A stretch of 64,000 nucleotides of DNA from Molanna angustata (taxonomy: Eukaryota; Arthropoda; Insecta; Trichoptera; Molannidae): the NCBI GenBank assembly GCA_963576475.1, contig OY754972.1, positions 10,499,062 through 10,563,061 of the forward strand, read 5' to 3'. The notes under the pieces are model-generated. The model ran no database searches. It had not been told where the DNA came from and saw only the letters and a list, made by a program, of their open reading frames with translations. Shown here piece by piece: positions 1 to 10,891 of this stretch (position 1 is the stretch's first letter; the number at the start of each line of letters is the position of its first letter). Made by a program: the position numbers and the translations under genes.

Positions 1-130
1 AATATTCTATTAATCACAAAAAAGCACCAAAATAACATCTCGTGATTCTATTAACCCTTTATGTATTATTTAACTTTAAAGTGTTTTTTTTTATTATTAC
101 CTACCTAGCTTTTCGTGATTTTATTTAAAG

Positions 131-290
131 AATGAATATGTCCTTGATACAAATACATATAGGTACATCCTCATATTATATTCCCTAAAGTAAGATTAAA
201 TGTTTGGTGAACGAAATTGGTCGTGGCAGGATATGAACTCGCGACCACTGGATTACTAACCCACCGCTCTAATCGATCTGCCACTACCCA
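131..290 (-). mobile_element. SINE-A copy 1 (tRNA-Thr-like head)
   Basis: Read on the minus strand it has a tRNA-like head, a degenerate anticodon arm with AGT, the B-box-like GTTC stretch altered to GTTCATATCC, then the family body C-C-G-A/A-A-T-T-T-C-G-T-T-C-A-C and a tail reading AGGGAATATA. It aligns with copies at 12500, 21796 and 26346. More diverged than the others. Confidence 0.7.
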
Positions 291-299
291 TTTATTTTA

Positions 300-1610
300 C
301 TCTCTTATATGGAATAACAAATATGTAACTATATTAAATAAGGCTATAATAAACATACTATGTACAATTTTTCCTGTTTGGAAATTTATTGCTTCACTAG
401 ACGAGTTTGTTCTGATGCAGTACTTTTTCAATTTGGTCTAAGAATACATGTTATTGAATGGAAAAGAATAGTTAATAATTAACAGAAAATAAATAAACCG
501 AAGAATATACAGTGACCTCTCGGTTATTTGAACCCACATTTGTTGGAAGTTCATTGAAAAAATTTTCTGCCATGTAAAATTATTATGGGTGCATAAATTT
601 AATCTGTTACTGTTTTCAAAATTAAACATCATCTTTAGAATATAACATACACGATGCACTCGTTAGGACATAATATATGCTCATGTCATATGTAGTGGAC
701 TTGAATTCAGGAGACTTCTTCTCCTGAAGCGAGTCTGGGTGTTGGTGGGTCCACAAAAAGAAAAAAAGGTAGTTGGAATTTTTGTTCAGTGTGATTTAAT
801 TATTATTTTTTCTGTTTTGTTATCATTTTGGACTCTTATCCCTGTATTTGGCAACTTAGATTTCGTCGCATAACTGCATCATTTGAACCTATGGTGGATC
901 CGAACCTGTTTCTTGGACCTGGTTTAAATTAATACATTTTATGTAGAATATTGTATCAAAAAAGAGTTCACACATTCGTGGACGTGGAAGCCTAGGTGTC
1001 ATTGATATACATAATACATAGTAAGGTTGAGGAAGATCCAGAGTGGACAGTAAAACTTTTTTTAGACAGGTGAACATAATATAACTTAAGGCCGCCAGGC
1101 ACTGTGAATTTTTAGCTTGTTGTACTCCATTTCTCGTACTGAAGTAGATGCCTTGGAGTTTGTCCCGCCATACAGTAGAGCGAAACAGAAACGACCAAAG
1201 CGACAATATGAATTTTATACCTTTTTAAAAACAACCAAAACACAAATTCGAAAATATTAAACAGTCAAAGTGTTTAAATAATATAATTTAACAATATTTT
1301 TATTGAATTGTAGTTTTAACAAACTAGGTAAATGGATAACCAGGGAATCCCGCAAATTTTTGGGGTACTTTCGAAATACATAATTACATAATTCAATTTA
1401 AAAATAAAACATTATAAAATTTAGAAATTTGTTTTCACTGATATTGAAGACGTCAACTTCGCTCGACAAAATGTTTAACATTGAGACGGCTTTGTGTATT
1501 GGAAACTTGACTAATAAATTTGTCCGACTGTATGCCTGCAGAAACAATGCGTAATTTAATCCTCTGATGTAATTAATAGGAGCATGTATGCCTATTTCAC
1601 AAAGTAAACT
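300..1610. other. AT-rich DNA without recognised gene
   Basis: Nothing identifiable apart from one 105-codon open frame on the minus strand (889-1206), whose translation resembles no family I know. It has no repeat hallmarks, and its codon use does not stand out; I would not call it a gene. Confidence 0.4.
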
Positions 1611-3172
1611 AGGATTATATCAACATTCCTTCGATTGTTATTAAGAAATGTGCTTCAATACTGAGTAAGCCAGTGTCGCAATTGATGCAGCGTTCCTTTG
1701 ACACCGGTGAACTGCCAATCGACTGGAAGAAGAGGTGAGGTTATCACAAAAACGGCGCTATAAAAATAATCCAAATTTATTATTTATTATTATTATAAGG
1801 CCACAGTGACTCCTATATACAAAAAGGGAAACCGCCTGGATCCAAACAACTACCGACCTATCAGCTTGACATGCATATTATGTAAATGCATGGAAAAGAT
1901 CATTGTCCAACAGCTCCGTGATTTCATAAAAAGAAATAACATTGTCAGGCCTGACCAACATGGTTTTATGCCTGGTCGTTCTGTGATAACTAACCTGCTT
2001 CTCTGTCTTGACAGTTGGAGTAAGAGTATTGATAACAACGAACCGGTCGACGTGATCTATCTTGATTTCCAGAAGGCTTTTGACTCCGTTCCACTGAGAA
2101 GATTGGTTCACAAACTCCATCACTTGGGTATAAGGGGTTGACTGCTCTCATGGATCAGTAGTTTTCTCAATGGCAGAACCTTCCAAACCAGAGTTGGTGG
2201 CGAATTGTCAAGCGAGAGACGGGTGTTGAGCTCCGTTCCTCAGGGATCTGTGCTGGGTCCGGTTCTTTTCACTTTGTACATCTCAGACCTACCATCATTT
2301 ATTGAGAGCTCGGTGCTACTGGTTGCTGATGACACCAAGTTCTTTGGAAACCCTCTTACAGACGCTGCTCAGATACAAAGGGATCTAGATGCTGTACTGA
2401 CTTGGACCAAAGAGTGGTTGCTCCATCTTAATGCTGATAAATGCACAGTGCTACATTTGGGCAATACGAACCCAAAGATTGTATACACCCTAGATGGCAT
2501 CCAACTTAAACCGGTCCAAGAGCAGAAGGATTTGGGTGTTATTATATCTCATAACTTAAAATGGGAGTCACACTTAATAGCAATGACCAAGAAAGCTAAC
2601 AGTGTCATGTATCTCATTAAGAGAGCTTTCAGTTTCCACCTACTCTACTTGTTAAATTATACAAGACGTATTTGAGACCAATTATTGAGTATGGGTTTCA
2701 GATTTGGAATCCATATTTCAAGAAGGATATTCAGTTGGTGGAGAGAGTGCAGAGAAAATTTACGAAATCGGCTGCAGGTTTGAGTAATCTGTCCTATGAG
2801 GAAAGACTGGATGCCCTGAATTTGACAACCTTGGCTGACAGAAGGAGGAGAGGAGACCTGATAGAGACATACAAAATTCTGAATGATTACTATGACTGCC
2901 CGGTGCTTCATACTATGTTTCATCTGAACAGGAATACACATCTGAGAGGACATACTCTAAAATTAGACAAATGCAATTTCAGGATGAATCCAAAAAAGAA
3001 TTTCCTGAGTAATAGAGTTGTGAATGATTGGAATGGACTTCCACAGTGTCTGGTTGTTGCCGATTGTGTAAATGGTTTTAAAAATGGACTTGACAAAGTG
3101 TTGTGAAATTGTCATTGTCTGGGTACATCAGCTACAGCTGCCTGCCCAGGAACAATAATAATAATAATATAT
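1611..3172 (+). pseudogene. CR1/L2-like non-LTR retrotransposon, RT domain, broken
   Basis: This is a 5'-truncated reverse transcriptase. From 1621 it reads IPSIVIKKCASIL, then FDTGELPIDWKK, and after a 67-bp insertion VTPIYKKGNRLDPNNYRPIS, QHGFMPGRS, YLDFQKAFDSV, VPQGSVLGPVLFTLYISD and VADDTKFF. The catalytic box reads V-A-D-D where Y/F-A-D-D is usual. The thumb-region KDLGVIIS and RPIIEYGFQIW blocks follow. Lesions: the insertion at 1733-1799, an in-frame TGA at 2139-2141 and a one-base frameshift near 2645. The frame ends at 3106. The 3' UTR forms a hairpin (CTGGG at 3119 with CCCAG at 3145) and ends in an (AAT)n tail, as is known for CR1/L2-type elements. The endonuclease half is absent. 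Inactive. Confidence 0.85.
1733..1799 (+). mobile_element. 67-bp insertion: extreme 3' end of an L2-like LINE
   Basis: The host RT frame reads ...D-W-K-K up to 1732 and resumes at 1800 with the expected A-x-V-T-P-I-Y-K-K-G. The intervening 67 bp match the 3' terminus of the minus-strand L2 copy at 41858-41890 (GTGAGGTTATCAC, AAAACGGCGCTATAAAAAT) and end in an ATT-rich tail. The piece keeps only half of the terminal hairpin, so it is an extreme 5' truncation. A GT...AG look is present but splicing it would not restore the frame. Confidence 0.75.
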
Positions 3173-3974
3173 ACTAACCCATTTACTAGTTGGAAAAAGT
3201 ATTTCAATAGGAAAAATAATCTTCTATTTTCGAAGGAGTTATATCCAATCATACCTATTAAAAAAGCAGACCTAATAATAATAAAAAATGACGAGGAGAG
3301 CCGACCCCGACTGTCTGCATAGACAATGAGTTGAGATATAGCCGGGGAGAAGATTGTAGAATATCTATGAATTATTTCATCCATTCAGCGCACAAACGAA
3401 GCACCACTCCTGTTTAAAGCAATGATCATAGCGGCGGGAAATGTGACGCTTTTCCGTTTGTGTCGATCTTTAAACCATAAGGAGGAGAGTACAAGTACTA
3501 TTAATGGAGTCCCCAACATGACATGCGTTCTTTACATGCAGCTGCCGTCACACATTAAACAAACGACACCGATCTATATTCTATTTCAAATATACGGGGG
3601 AATAAGGCGATTTACATTGAGACAAAATCAAATCCTGCATATTGTATCGAGCGTGCAGTGTCATCTGTTGAATAAATCAAAATTTAAAATACAAAACTAA
3701 AGAGAATGTATCGTATCACTAGCGGATCATCAAATTCCAAAATAGTGATTCTACGTTTATATTATTAAAGAAATACTGAAATATTTAGCCAAAATGGATT
3801 CAATTTATATTGCAATAACCTCAACTCTCGAAATAAGTTAATAATATTTTCATATTGGCAAAAATCATCTTAATGATTGGGTGGAATTCCACATAAGAAA
3901 AAAACTGAAAATATTCCAAATATAAAATTTCTTTTAATTCGTTGTTTTGATGACATTTTTCGTAATCATATAAT

Positions 3975-4050
3975 CTGTGAGTCGATTAATAACAATTAAG
4001 TCTCCATAACGTGGCAAATTGTTATTGAGTGCGTGTTAAATTACATAATA
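3975..4050 (+). repeat. SINE-B tail fragment
   Basis: The stretch CTGTGAGTCGATTAATAAC, then CTCCATAACGTGGCAAATTG and GTGCGTGTTAAATTA matches the body and tail of the SINE-B copy at 44870. The tRNA-like head is missing. Confidence 0.6.
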
Positions 4051-4139
4051 CTTATATATTATAACACATCACAAATAATTTCATCCTTTTTTTCAATCTA
4101 CAAGCTACAAGTCTAAGAAAACTCGATGTAAAGATGTTA

Positions 4140-4290
4140 TAGATGCCGTAAAATTTCTTGAGCCTTTTCGCCACGAGGGGGGCTGTTTGCACATATACCA
4201 ACCAAGCATATAAGTCAAAAATTTGCCATCTGCGCACCAACGTGACGGGCTCAAGTTGTTTTCCGATTACCATATACGCTTTTAACATCG
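4140..4290 (+). repeat. Dispersed repeat, C-T-Y-T-N-Q family, copy 1
   Basis: Shares GGGGGCTGTTTGCACATATACC, CAACCAAGCA, CATCTGCGCACC and ACGTGACGGG(C/T)TCAA with copies at about 20575-20765 (minus) and 62000-62150 (plus). One frame reads ...V-C-T-Y-T-N-Q-A... in two of the copies. I do not know this family; it may be a remnant of a coding transposon or a conserved SINE body. Confidence 0.55.
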
Positions 4291-4400
4291 TATATTTTCT
4301 TAATGATTTCATCGTAATATGCAAAACACTCCTGACTGTTATAGTATAAATTTAATAGAATACAACAACAAAAAAATATAATGATCATTTTTATAGTAGG

Positions 4401-4863
4401 TACATACCATCACGCCATGTCCCTTGCGGGGTAAGCAGAGAGAACCGAACGCCACATTTTTCTATCCTGGCACGCATCCTTCGCCTCGTCCACATTCATG
4501 CATCGTCTCATACATGTTCGTCTATTGCGCACACTTCTAACATTTCCGTCTTTCAAAATTTCGTTCACATGGTCGTGCCATCCCTTTCTTGGGCGTCCCC
4601 GACCTCTCATTCCATTCCTTTCCGCTCTGTATATTTCAGGCGCTCCTCATTCATTCTCCCCATGTGACCAAACCATCTCAATGTGTTCACTTTCATTCTA
4701 GTAATGTCATCTTTCTTCATCTTACATTCTTTCCTTATGTCCTCATTTCTTACCCAGTCATACATCGTTCTTTTACAAATCCTTATTAACGATCTCATTT
4801 CAACTGCATTTATTCTACTTTCATGCGTTTCACCCCGCAAGGGACATGGCGTGATGGTATGTA
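4401..4863 (-). mobile_element. YPVRDMA-type LINE 3' fragment bounded by a 32-bp inverted repeat
   Basis: The minus strand encodes, from the right, [45 protein letters not shown], a frame shift, then [37 protein letters not shown] and [14 protein letters not shown]. This is the C-terminal tail of a non-LTR reverse transcriptase family common in Lepidoptera. Positions 4401-4432 (the 3' tip) are repeated perfectly and inverted at 4832-4863, so a second 3' tip in the opposite orientation abuts the truncated 5' side. Inactive relic. Confidence 0.85.
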
Positions 4864-4869
4864 TTTTTA

Positions 4870-5380
4870 TAGTGCCAATTGTAATATTGTAACATGTTTG
4901 TATTAAGAGATATTTTATTACATTTAAACAATATCGAAAACAGGATGAGAAGATGATGGAGTGGAACATCGATCATATTTTATTATAGAACATAATATAC
5001 CTACACGTTTATATTATTTGAATAATATTATTCCTTATTGCGCATCAAAGTAGTTAAACGAAAGCTGTCATTTCTTATTTCTTTTGTTAACCCTCTCATT
5101 TTTCATTTATATTAGGTGTATTATGCGAATTTGCGATTTTGATGCAGACTTGCGTCAACCATGCATACGCGCTCATAATAATTTATTTATTTTTATTTAT
5201 TTCTATCCAAAAATATACAGTATATATGAGATACAAAATATCTTAAGATAATATAAGCTTATTCATACATAGTTAACATACAATGTAAATATAAGTTATC
5301 TCATTTCAATAAATATCAATTTACCACTTCACTGGTGCTTACTTAGTTTAAGCCATATCTTTTTGTTTGTATCTTTGTTA
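4870..5380. other. AT-rich stretch, no gene
   Basis: No coding or repeat features that I can name, apart from the probable 3'-most UTR of the LINE lying to its right on the minus strand. Confidence 0.4.
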
Positions 5381-6224
5381 CTAGCCCCCTCACTAGGCAT
5401 AGCCTGTGCTAAGGTGAGCTAGTTTTATGTTATTGTCTATTACGTTGTTTATTTATAGATACATTTACATATAATATAAGTACATGTACATATATACGCT
5501 ACGCATTCAAAACGTATGCATCTTTCCTTCTAAATACAATATTTCATTTTGAGTCATGCACACACAACCAAAAATTGTGGAAATAAATTATTTGTTTCAC
5601 TTTTTTTCAATTGTCTATTCTGTTGTTTGTAATAGTGCATTTACATTTTATTTGGAAGAATTATTTCCTTAAGGATTTTTCATCTATTTCATAAACCCAT
5701 CTTAGTGATAGTTTTTTAAATTCTTTTGCATTACTGATGTTTTTAATATTTGTTGGTAAACTATTGAAAAGTTTTGTTGAAAAATATCGTACACTACGTT
5801 GTCCAAAAGTTGTTTTAATATATGGTATATTTAAGGTATTTGTTGTACTTAATCTAGTGTGTTTATATTGTTGTGAGCTAGTATATTGGTCTTCTCTTTT
5901 TAGCTTGTATATTAGCAGATTTTTTTGCATATATTTTGTAATTGTTGGAACTTTGAATTTAGTAAAAATCTCTTCAGTATTCGTTCGAATAGGTACCTTA
6001 AGTATAACTTTTATAATGGCTTTTTGGGCTATGTCTATTTTCTTTATTATTGTTGGCGTTGCACTTCCCCATCCAATAATTCCATATTCCATTATTGAAT
6101 GACAAAGAGCATAGTATATATTTTTCAAATGTTTTAGGTCAATAACATTTCTGATTGATTTAAAGAAGTATATTAATCTATTCATTTTAGATGTCACGCA
6201 GTCAATGTGATAGTCCCATCTCAA
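5381..6224 (-). pseudogene. CR1-like LINE, C-terminal RT region and 3' UTR
   Basis: An open minus-strand frame of 187 codons (5661-6224) reads W-D-Y-H-I-D-C-V-T-S-K-M at its start, then FFKSIRNVIDLKHLK, YYALCHSIMEYGIIGWGSA, AQKAIIKVILKVPIRTN and a C-terminal YFSTKLFNSLPTNIKN. This is the thumb and C-terminal region of a non-LTR reverse transcriptase. The core RT palm with the catalytic aspartates is missing, so it is 5'-truncated. Downstream on the minus strand, 5381-5430 holds a motif (CCTCACTAGGC ... GCCTGTGCTAAGGTG on plus) that recurs near 25.7, 41.6 and 45.2 kb and probably marks the element's 3' end. Confidence 0.75.
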
Positions 6225-6424
6225 GTAATAATTATAATGAAACCAATGCTTTGCGCACTAAACGATCTCGTATTAACCCGACATATCTAGTTATCGCAAA
6301 TGCATCTGACAACGAATTGAATAAACAAAAAAAAAATGTTAAACTCATACTACGCACTAATCTCATACATCTCAGTTAAACTCATACTACGCTAAATGAC
6401 TTTTTTGTAATATTTAGATTTATA

Positions 6425-6862
6425 ATCATCATCAGCCTCTGTTTGCCCACTGCAGGACGTAGGCCTACCCTCTCCTCCACTCCATCCGTTCCTGTGAGAC
6501 TCCCATCCACTGTGGTGCAACAAATCTTTTAATGTCATCCATCCATCTGTTAGGTGGTCGGCCTTGTGGTCTCTTGTCGCCTCTCGGTCTCCACTCAACC
6601 AGTCTTTTCGTCCATCTATTGTCGGTCATGTGACCTGCCCATCTCCACTTCTGCATGGCTATTCTCTCAACCATATCGGACAGTTTGGTCTGACTGCGTA
6701 TCCAGTCATTCTTCTTCCTATCTTCTAGTTTTATGGCCAACATTATCATTTCCATTTTTCTTTGTGCTACACGCAGCTTGTTGGCAGACAATTTGGTTAA
6801 GGTCGTAGTTTCCATGCCATAAGTGAATACTGGCAGAATGCACTGCTCAAACACCCTTTGAC
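6425..6862 (-). pseudogene. RTE-like LINE, C-terminal RT fragment
   Basis: The minus strand encodes MFEQCILPVFTYGMETTTLT, then W-R-W-A-G-H-M, a GDKRPQGRPPNRWMDDIKR motif and a W-M-G-V-S-Q-E-R-M-E-W end, followed by a C-L-A-x-G-C-like relic in a shifted frame. Y-G-M-E-T plus G-R-P-P-x-R-W-x-D-D is the C-terminal signature of RTE-type (or related) reverse transcriptases. The catalytic core is missing. Confidence 0.8.
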
Positions 6863-7261
6863 TTCAGGGAATTCGGTATGGGGCTATGAAAAGTGTTATA
6901 ATGTTTCCCAAAGGCCGCCCATGCGAAACTTACTCTTCTTTCAATTTCGATGGTTTGATTTATAATACAATAATTAAATTATTCAAAAAAAGTTTTGTTT
7001 TTTAATCACGGTTAGTAACCATTTACTAAAAAAAATGTTGTCAATCCAGTCCCAGGCTCGCCTTTCTAGGTGTTTTCTTTTTCTTTATTCATAAGAAATA
7101 TAATATAACATAGTTCACGAAATAGGTGAATGTTTTTTCTTAATATTTTTAATAGAGTGACTCATAGATTATATACAAAATATTTATTTAACACGCACCT
7201 ATTCACTAATTGACTCGTTTTGAATATTTATGATATTATATTCTTTAACAGATTTTTAATT

Positions 7262-7570
7262 ATCTCAATAGAGACGAAGTTGGAATATTTATTGTAGGAG
7301 AACCGGGAAATCAAGGCACCTACAGGGCTTACGACCTGTCATCGGCTGGTTTACGTGATCACTTTATGCGCTTGCGCAACGTTCACCAATTATGCCTTTT
7401 TAATGAGATAAGGAATTTCGCTTGAAAATAAGGAATTTTTACTACAGCCATCTATGGGTGAAATTATGAACAACAATCTTATTATTTTTATTTATTTTTG
7501 TTGTAACGCCATCTATTGAGAGAATTGGTTTTTTTTGTAAATAATGAAAGCTACAATTCTTATATCTGAG
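7262..7570 (-). repeat. Repeat R2, copy 1
   Basis: Reverse complement of the stretch 62315-62612. Shared blocks include CTCAATAGAGACGAAGTTG, GACCTGTCATC, GTTCACCAATTA, CCATCTAT and GTAAATAATGAAAGCTAC. The same family's end recurs at 53862-53892 in a neurabin intron. About 300 bp; non-coding. Class unknown. Confidence 0.7.
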
Positions 7571-7689
7571 GTGACAATGCATTTATCGCATAGAAGTCAC
7601 CCCTGAATTGCGCCAGACTTATAAGTTCATTTTTGTTTTTATTATTGCATATGCAATAATAAAAATATTCGATATTATATTCCTTTCAC

Positions 7690-7800
7690 AAAGCCAGACT
7701 GAAATACAGTGAAAAACTTTGTCTACACTGGAAATCGAACCAGAAGCCTTCAGATCGGGAGACAGACACGTAGCATGTATTGATAGCATGCTGAATTATG
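7690..7800 (-). repeat. Decayed SINE-B copy
   Basis: On the minus strand it reads a degenerate tRNA head followed by a B-box-like GGTTCGATTTCCAGTGTAGAC and a body GTATTTCAGTCTGG, like the other SINE-B copies. Strongly diverged. Confidence 0.5.
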
Positions 7801-8049
7801 TACTGCGAAAATCTGTATTACCACCGGAAGTAGGACCGATATTACTGGCTCTGGCATTTCATGCCTTATTTAAATATCTAACTAGGTGAGCCACGATGTC
7901 CTACACTTTTATTATTTAAGTTCGAATCAATTAACAAAGCGAAGGAAACGCTTTCTGTGCTACCGCACGTGTGATCCAAACCCGATAATATATGTATGTA
8001 GGTATATACACACAACAATAATACAACACGCGGATATATCTAAGTACGT

Positions 8050-8460
8050 TTGTTTGGGTCTTTAAATATAGACACATAATATTTCACCTCGGTCACCTCC
8101 TCTCTCTTTCTCCCCTTGACAGTGCCCGGTGTCTGCCCACGTGCTCCGTGCAAAGCCAGTGTGCTGGCGTGCAGGCCGCGAGCGCGAACGCGCGCACGAC
8201 CAGTCAGTCGATCGGTTAAAAACGAGACCAAATTAACGGACCAAATATCTAATATATTACTTGTTATATTTTCTCGGTCGAGTCGCCGATCCTTACCGCG
8301 GCTCCTTTGCCATTGATGCTTTCGCCCGTGTGTGCGCACTTAGCGCTCTGTGCTCAGTTACAATCGGCCAAAGTGCAAATACATACAGTCAATACAGTGA
8401 ACAATCAGATTCGTCTCGTGAAATTGCGATCATTTTAATTAAAGGCCGTTTAAAATGATT
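8050..8460 (+). promoter_or_regulatory. CpG-rich promoter-like patch, possible 5' non-coding exon
   Basis: GC and CpG rise abruptly (GCGAGCGCGAACGCGCGCACG near 8180) in otherwise AT-rich DNA. An arthropod-type initiator TCAGT occurs at 8354-8358, and another CAGTCAG at about 8202. Downstream the sequence looks like a 5' UTR (many short A-rich stretches, first ATG at 8455). There is no TATA box at the right distance, and no downstream promoter element of good quality. It is the only such patch upstream of neurabin, so it could be a distant first exon of that gene, but no transcript evidence exists here. Confidence 0.35.
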
Positions 8461-9115
8461 CGGGATTGTACGTGGTGGAATTGATATTCTTAGTGAAAAG
8501 TCTTCAATTACTTTAATTTAGTGTGTAATAAAAATGTGCATTCAACGAATTATTGTGTTAGGCATATAAAAATCTGTAGCTGTTGGTTCTCATACATGAC
8601 CATTTATTTTTATTTGTTTATTTTTTAATCTTGACATTTATTATTTTATTACTATAATCACATAATCCTATTTTTTTTTCTCTGATTTGCAATAGCAAAT
8701 TATTGCCTTTTTCTCACAGGAGTAACTTTCAGAGAAAGAACTGATCCACGATCTACGTAAAGAAGCTTTTTCTTTTATTTTAGCGGAGAGTAAAAATATT
8801 ATTTCGGAATTTTAAGCCTTCTTTTTTTACATCAAATTTTCGACAGATATCATCTCGAGAGTGTATATTATTACGAGTTTCGATTTGCTGGTTTTTTGTG
8901 TGTGGCATACAATTTTTTTGTTCTATATATGACACCCAATAGTTCATCATTCTATTAAAAAACACGGCCTGTAAGTATAAAAACAACAGAAATGATTACT
9001 TTACTCTGAAACTTCATGTCTTCCATATGACTTATATTGTTTACTTTAGAAATGCTACGAGTATGTTCTGAAATTTTATTTTTTTATTTTTGTTTGAAAT
9101 AAATACACCTTTTTA

Positions 9116-9520
9116 ACCTGTACATGTGGCAAATTTATTGGCAAACGGGAATTTGCTCCTACTGACAGTTGTTTCTTTTCAAGTGACTGATATTTGATTA
9201 AAAAATATGAATTTATGTAAATTTTTCCATTGCTGGAAATTGTACTCTGGACACCGGCACATAAACCTGCCGTCATGCCTCGGCTATTGACACATTTTCA
9301 TACTAATAATAAAAGAAAACACTTCCTTGCGCCCTGCGCGATTGGCGAGTTTATTTGCAATATGGCAATTTCTTACAATTAACCAGTGTTTTCAGCCCAG
9401 AGAAGCAATATTTGCATGAGGAATGAATTTAAAATAAATTTCTCATCTGTTGGGTATCGAATCTAGAATGGCCGCACAGAAGCAAAACGGCTTGCCAACT
9501 GTACCACGGCGGTCAGCCTT
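9116..9520 (-). repeat. Two decayed tRNA-headed repeats (SINE-D-like)
   Basis: On the minus strand 9440-9520 begins G-C-C-G-T-G-G-T-A-C-A-G-T-T-G-G-C-A-A, A-box-like, and continues to TTCGATACCCAAC, B-box-like. 9116-9290 has a similar but more decayed arrangement with GCCGAGGCATGACGGCAGG. Between them lies a LINE-3'-end-like piece with ATTTGCAATATGGCAATTTC. Confidence 0.4.
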
Positions 9521-9524
9521 TTCG

Positions 9525-10890
9525 TTGTTTTTGTTAAGCTTATTTGACATTTTTGTTATGTTTGTTAAGATAATTTGCAATTTTTTTTATATTTTTGGGC
9601 ACTTTGAAAATAACTCTCGATACATAAGATTTTTCGCAGTATCTTGATTCTACGTCTGTTTGTATTTGCGTAGTGCATATTTGGTCAATGTTGTCCATGT
9701 TCTTTCTCTGTTAGCTTTAGGTGTTTGACCCTCTAGTATTTGCACTGGAGCTCACCGTGCACTGCTGTCCGGTGCATGTCCGTCGTCTAATCTTAGCTCT
9801 CTCGCTCTTGGTTCCTGCAGTAGTCGTCAACCTTTTCAAAGTCACCAACATTATTATATGAAAATCAGTATTTTATTTTTATTTTGCTAAAGCAAACACA
9901 CAGCCGATTCATTGCATAAAATAATACATGCAACTACACCCCAAATAGGCCAAAAATGTGACCATCTCCAGAGTAGATAAACAATTAAATTCAGTGAAAC
10001 AAGTACTCGTATGTACTTGTTTTATTTTACCTAAACAAATTTATTGCTAATTTGATTTCGAGTTCTATCCAGAACTTTGAAATCATTATTTGTATTGAAA
10101 AAAAAAACAAATATTAGATTGTTAAAGGCAACAAACGCACCTTTCAATTCACCCATCCAGATACTTAACATATCAAAGGATTAGGCTCTGAGGTCGCTAC
10201 AGATACTCCCTATTGATTAACCCTATGATATTTTCGATAAATCTAAAAAAATATACCCGTAGGTGATGTTGTCATTATTGCTATTATTAAAACTACAATA
10301 TTAATACTTACGCATGTTATGAGATTATTCACAGATTAAAAAGATATTTCGTTTGACAAGGGAGACATATTCGAATTAAGAACAAATGTGTTATTGGAAT
10401 TACATGTAATTAACGGGAAGCTTTTTGGTAAATAAAATTTCTAGGTGGACTCATAATTCCCTGGCCTGTCATTCCAGCGCTCAAACAAGTCAACTACTGT
10501 TTTGTTATTGTTTATACGCAGGTACTCATTATCATTTTCAGCTTTTGCATAATAATGTGTAGCTATTTAAAGCGTCTAGATTTTAACTTTCCGTAGATAA
10601 AAATACAGCATTTCGAAATAGATCCACTTAATATAATATGTTTTAAAATGTTTACGATTTGTTTCTGAAGAATTCAATGTGGGCTGAGAGATAATGTATA
10701 TAATATGTATATTATATTATTCGTTGTTCATAATAATAATTTATCGTTGGTTTTGCCATTTATTATTATTTGTGTAAAACACCCGCGGGCCGCAATTTTA
10801 CCGCGTCTGCCTTAGTGAATAAATATCTCGAATGTATGTATATAAATATAGTTCAAGAGAGAGCTATAGATAGAGAGAGAGGAGACCTAT
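9525..10890. other. AT-rich DNA, nothing recognised
   Basis: No gene, RNA or transposon hallmark was found. A short TATTATA-rich stretch occurs near 10700. Confidence 0.4.
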
Positions 10891-10891
10891 T

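Noticed and set aside
889..1206. A 105-codon gene on the minus strand
   Set aside because: No family resemblance, no splice or start context, and composition like the background.
1735..1799. A possible 65-bp GT-AG intron in the LINE RT frame
   Set aside because: The segment matches an L2 3' end found elsewhere, and removing it at the GT-AG borders would put the RT frame out of register.
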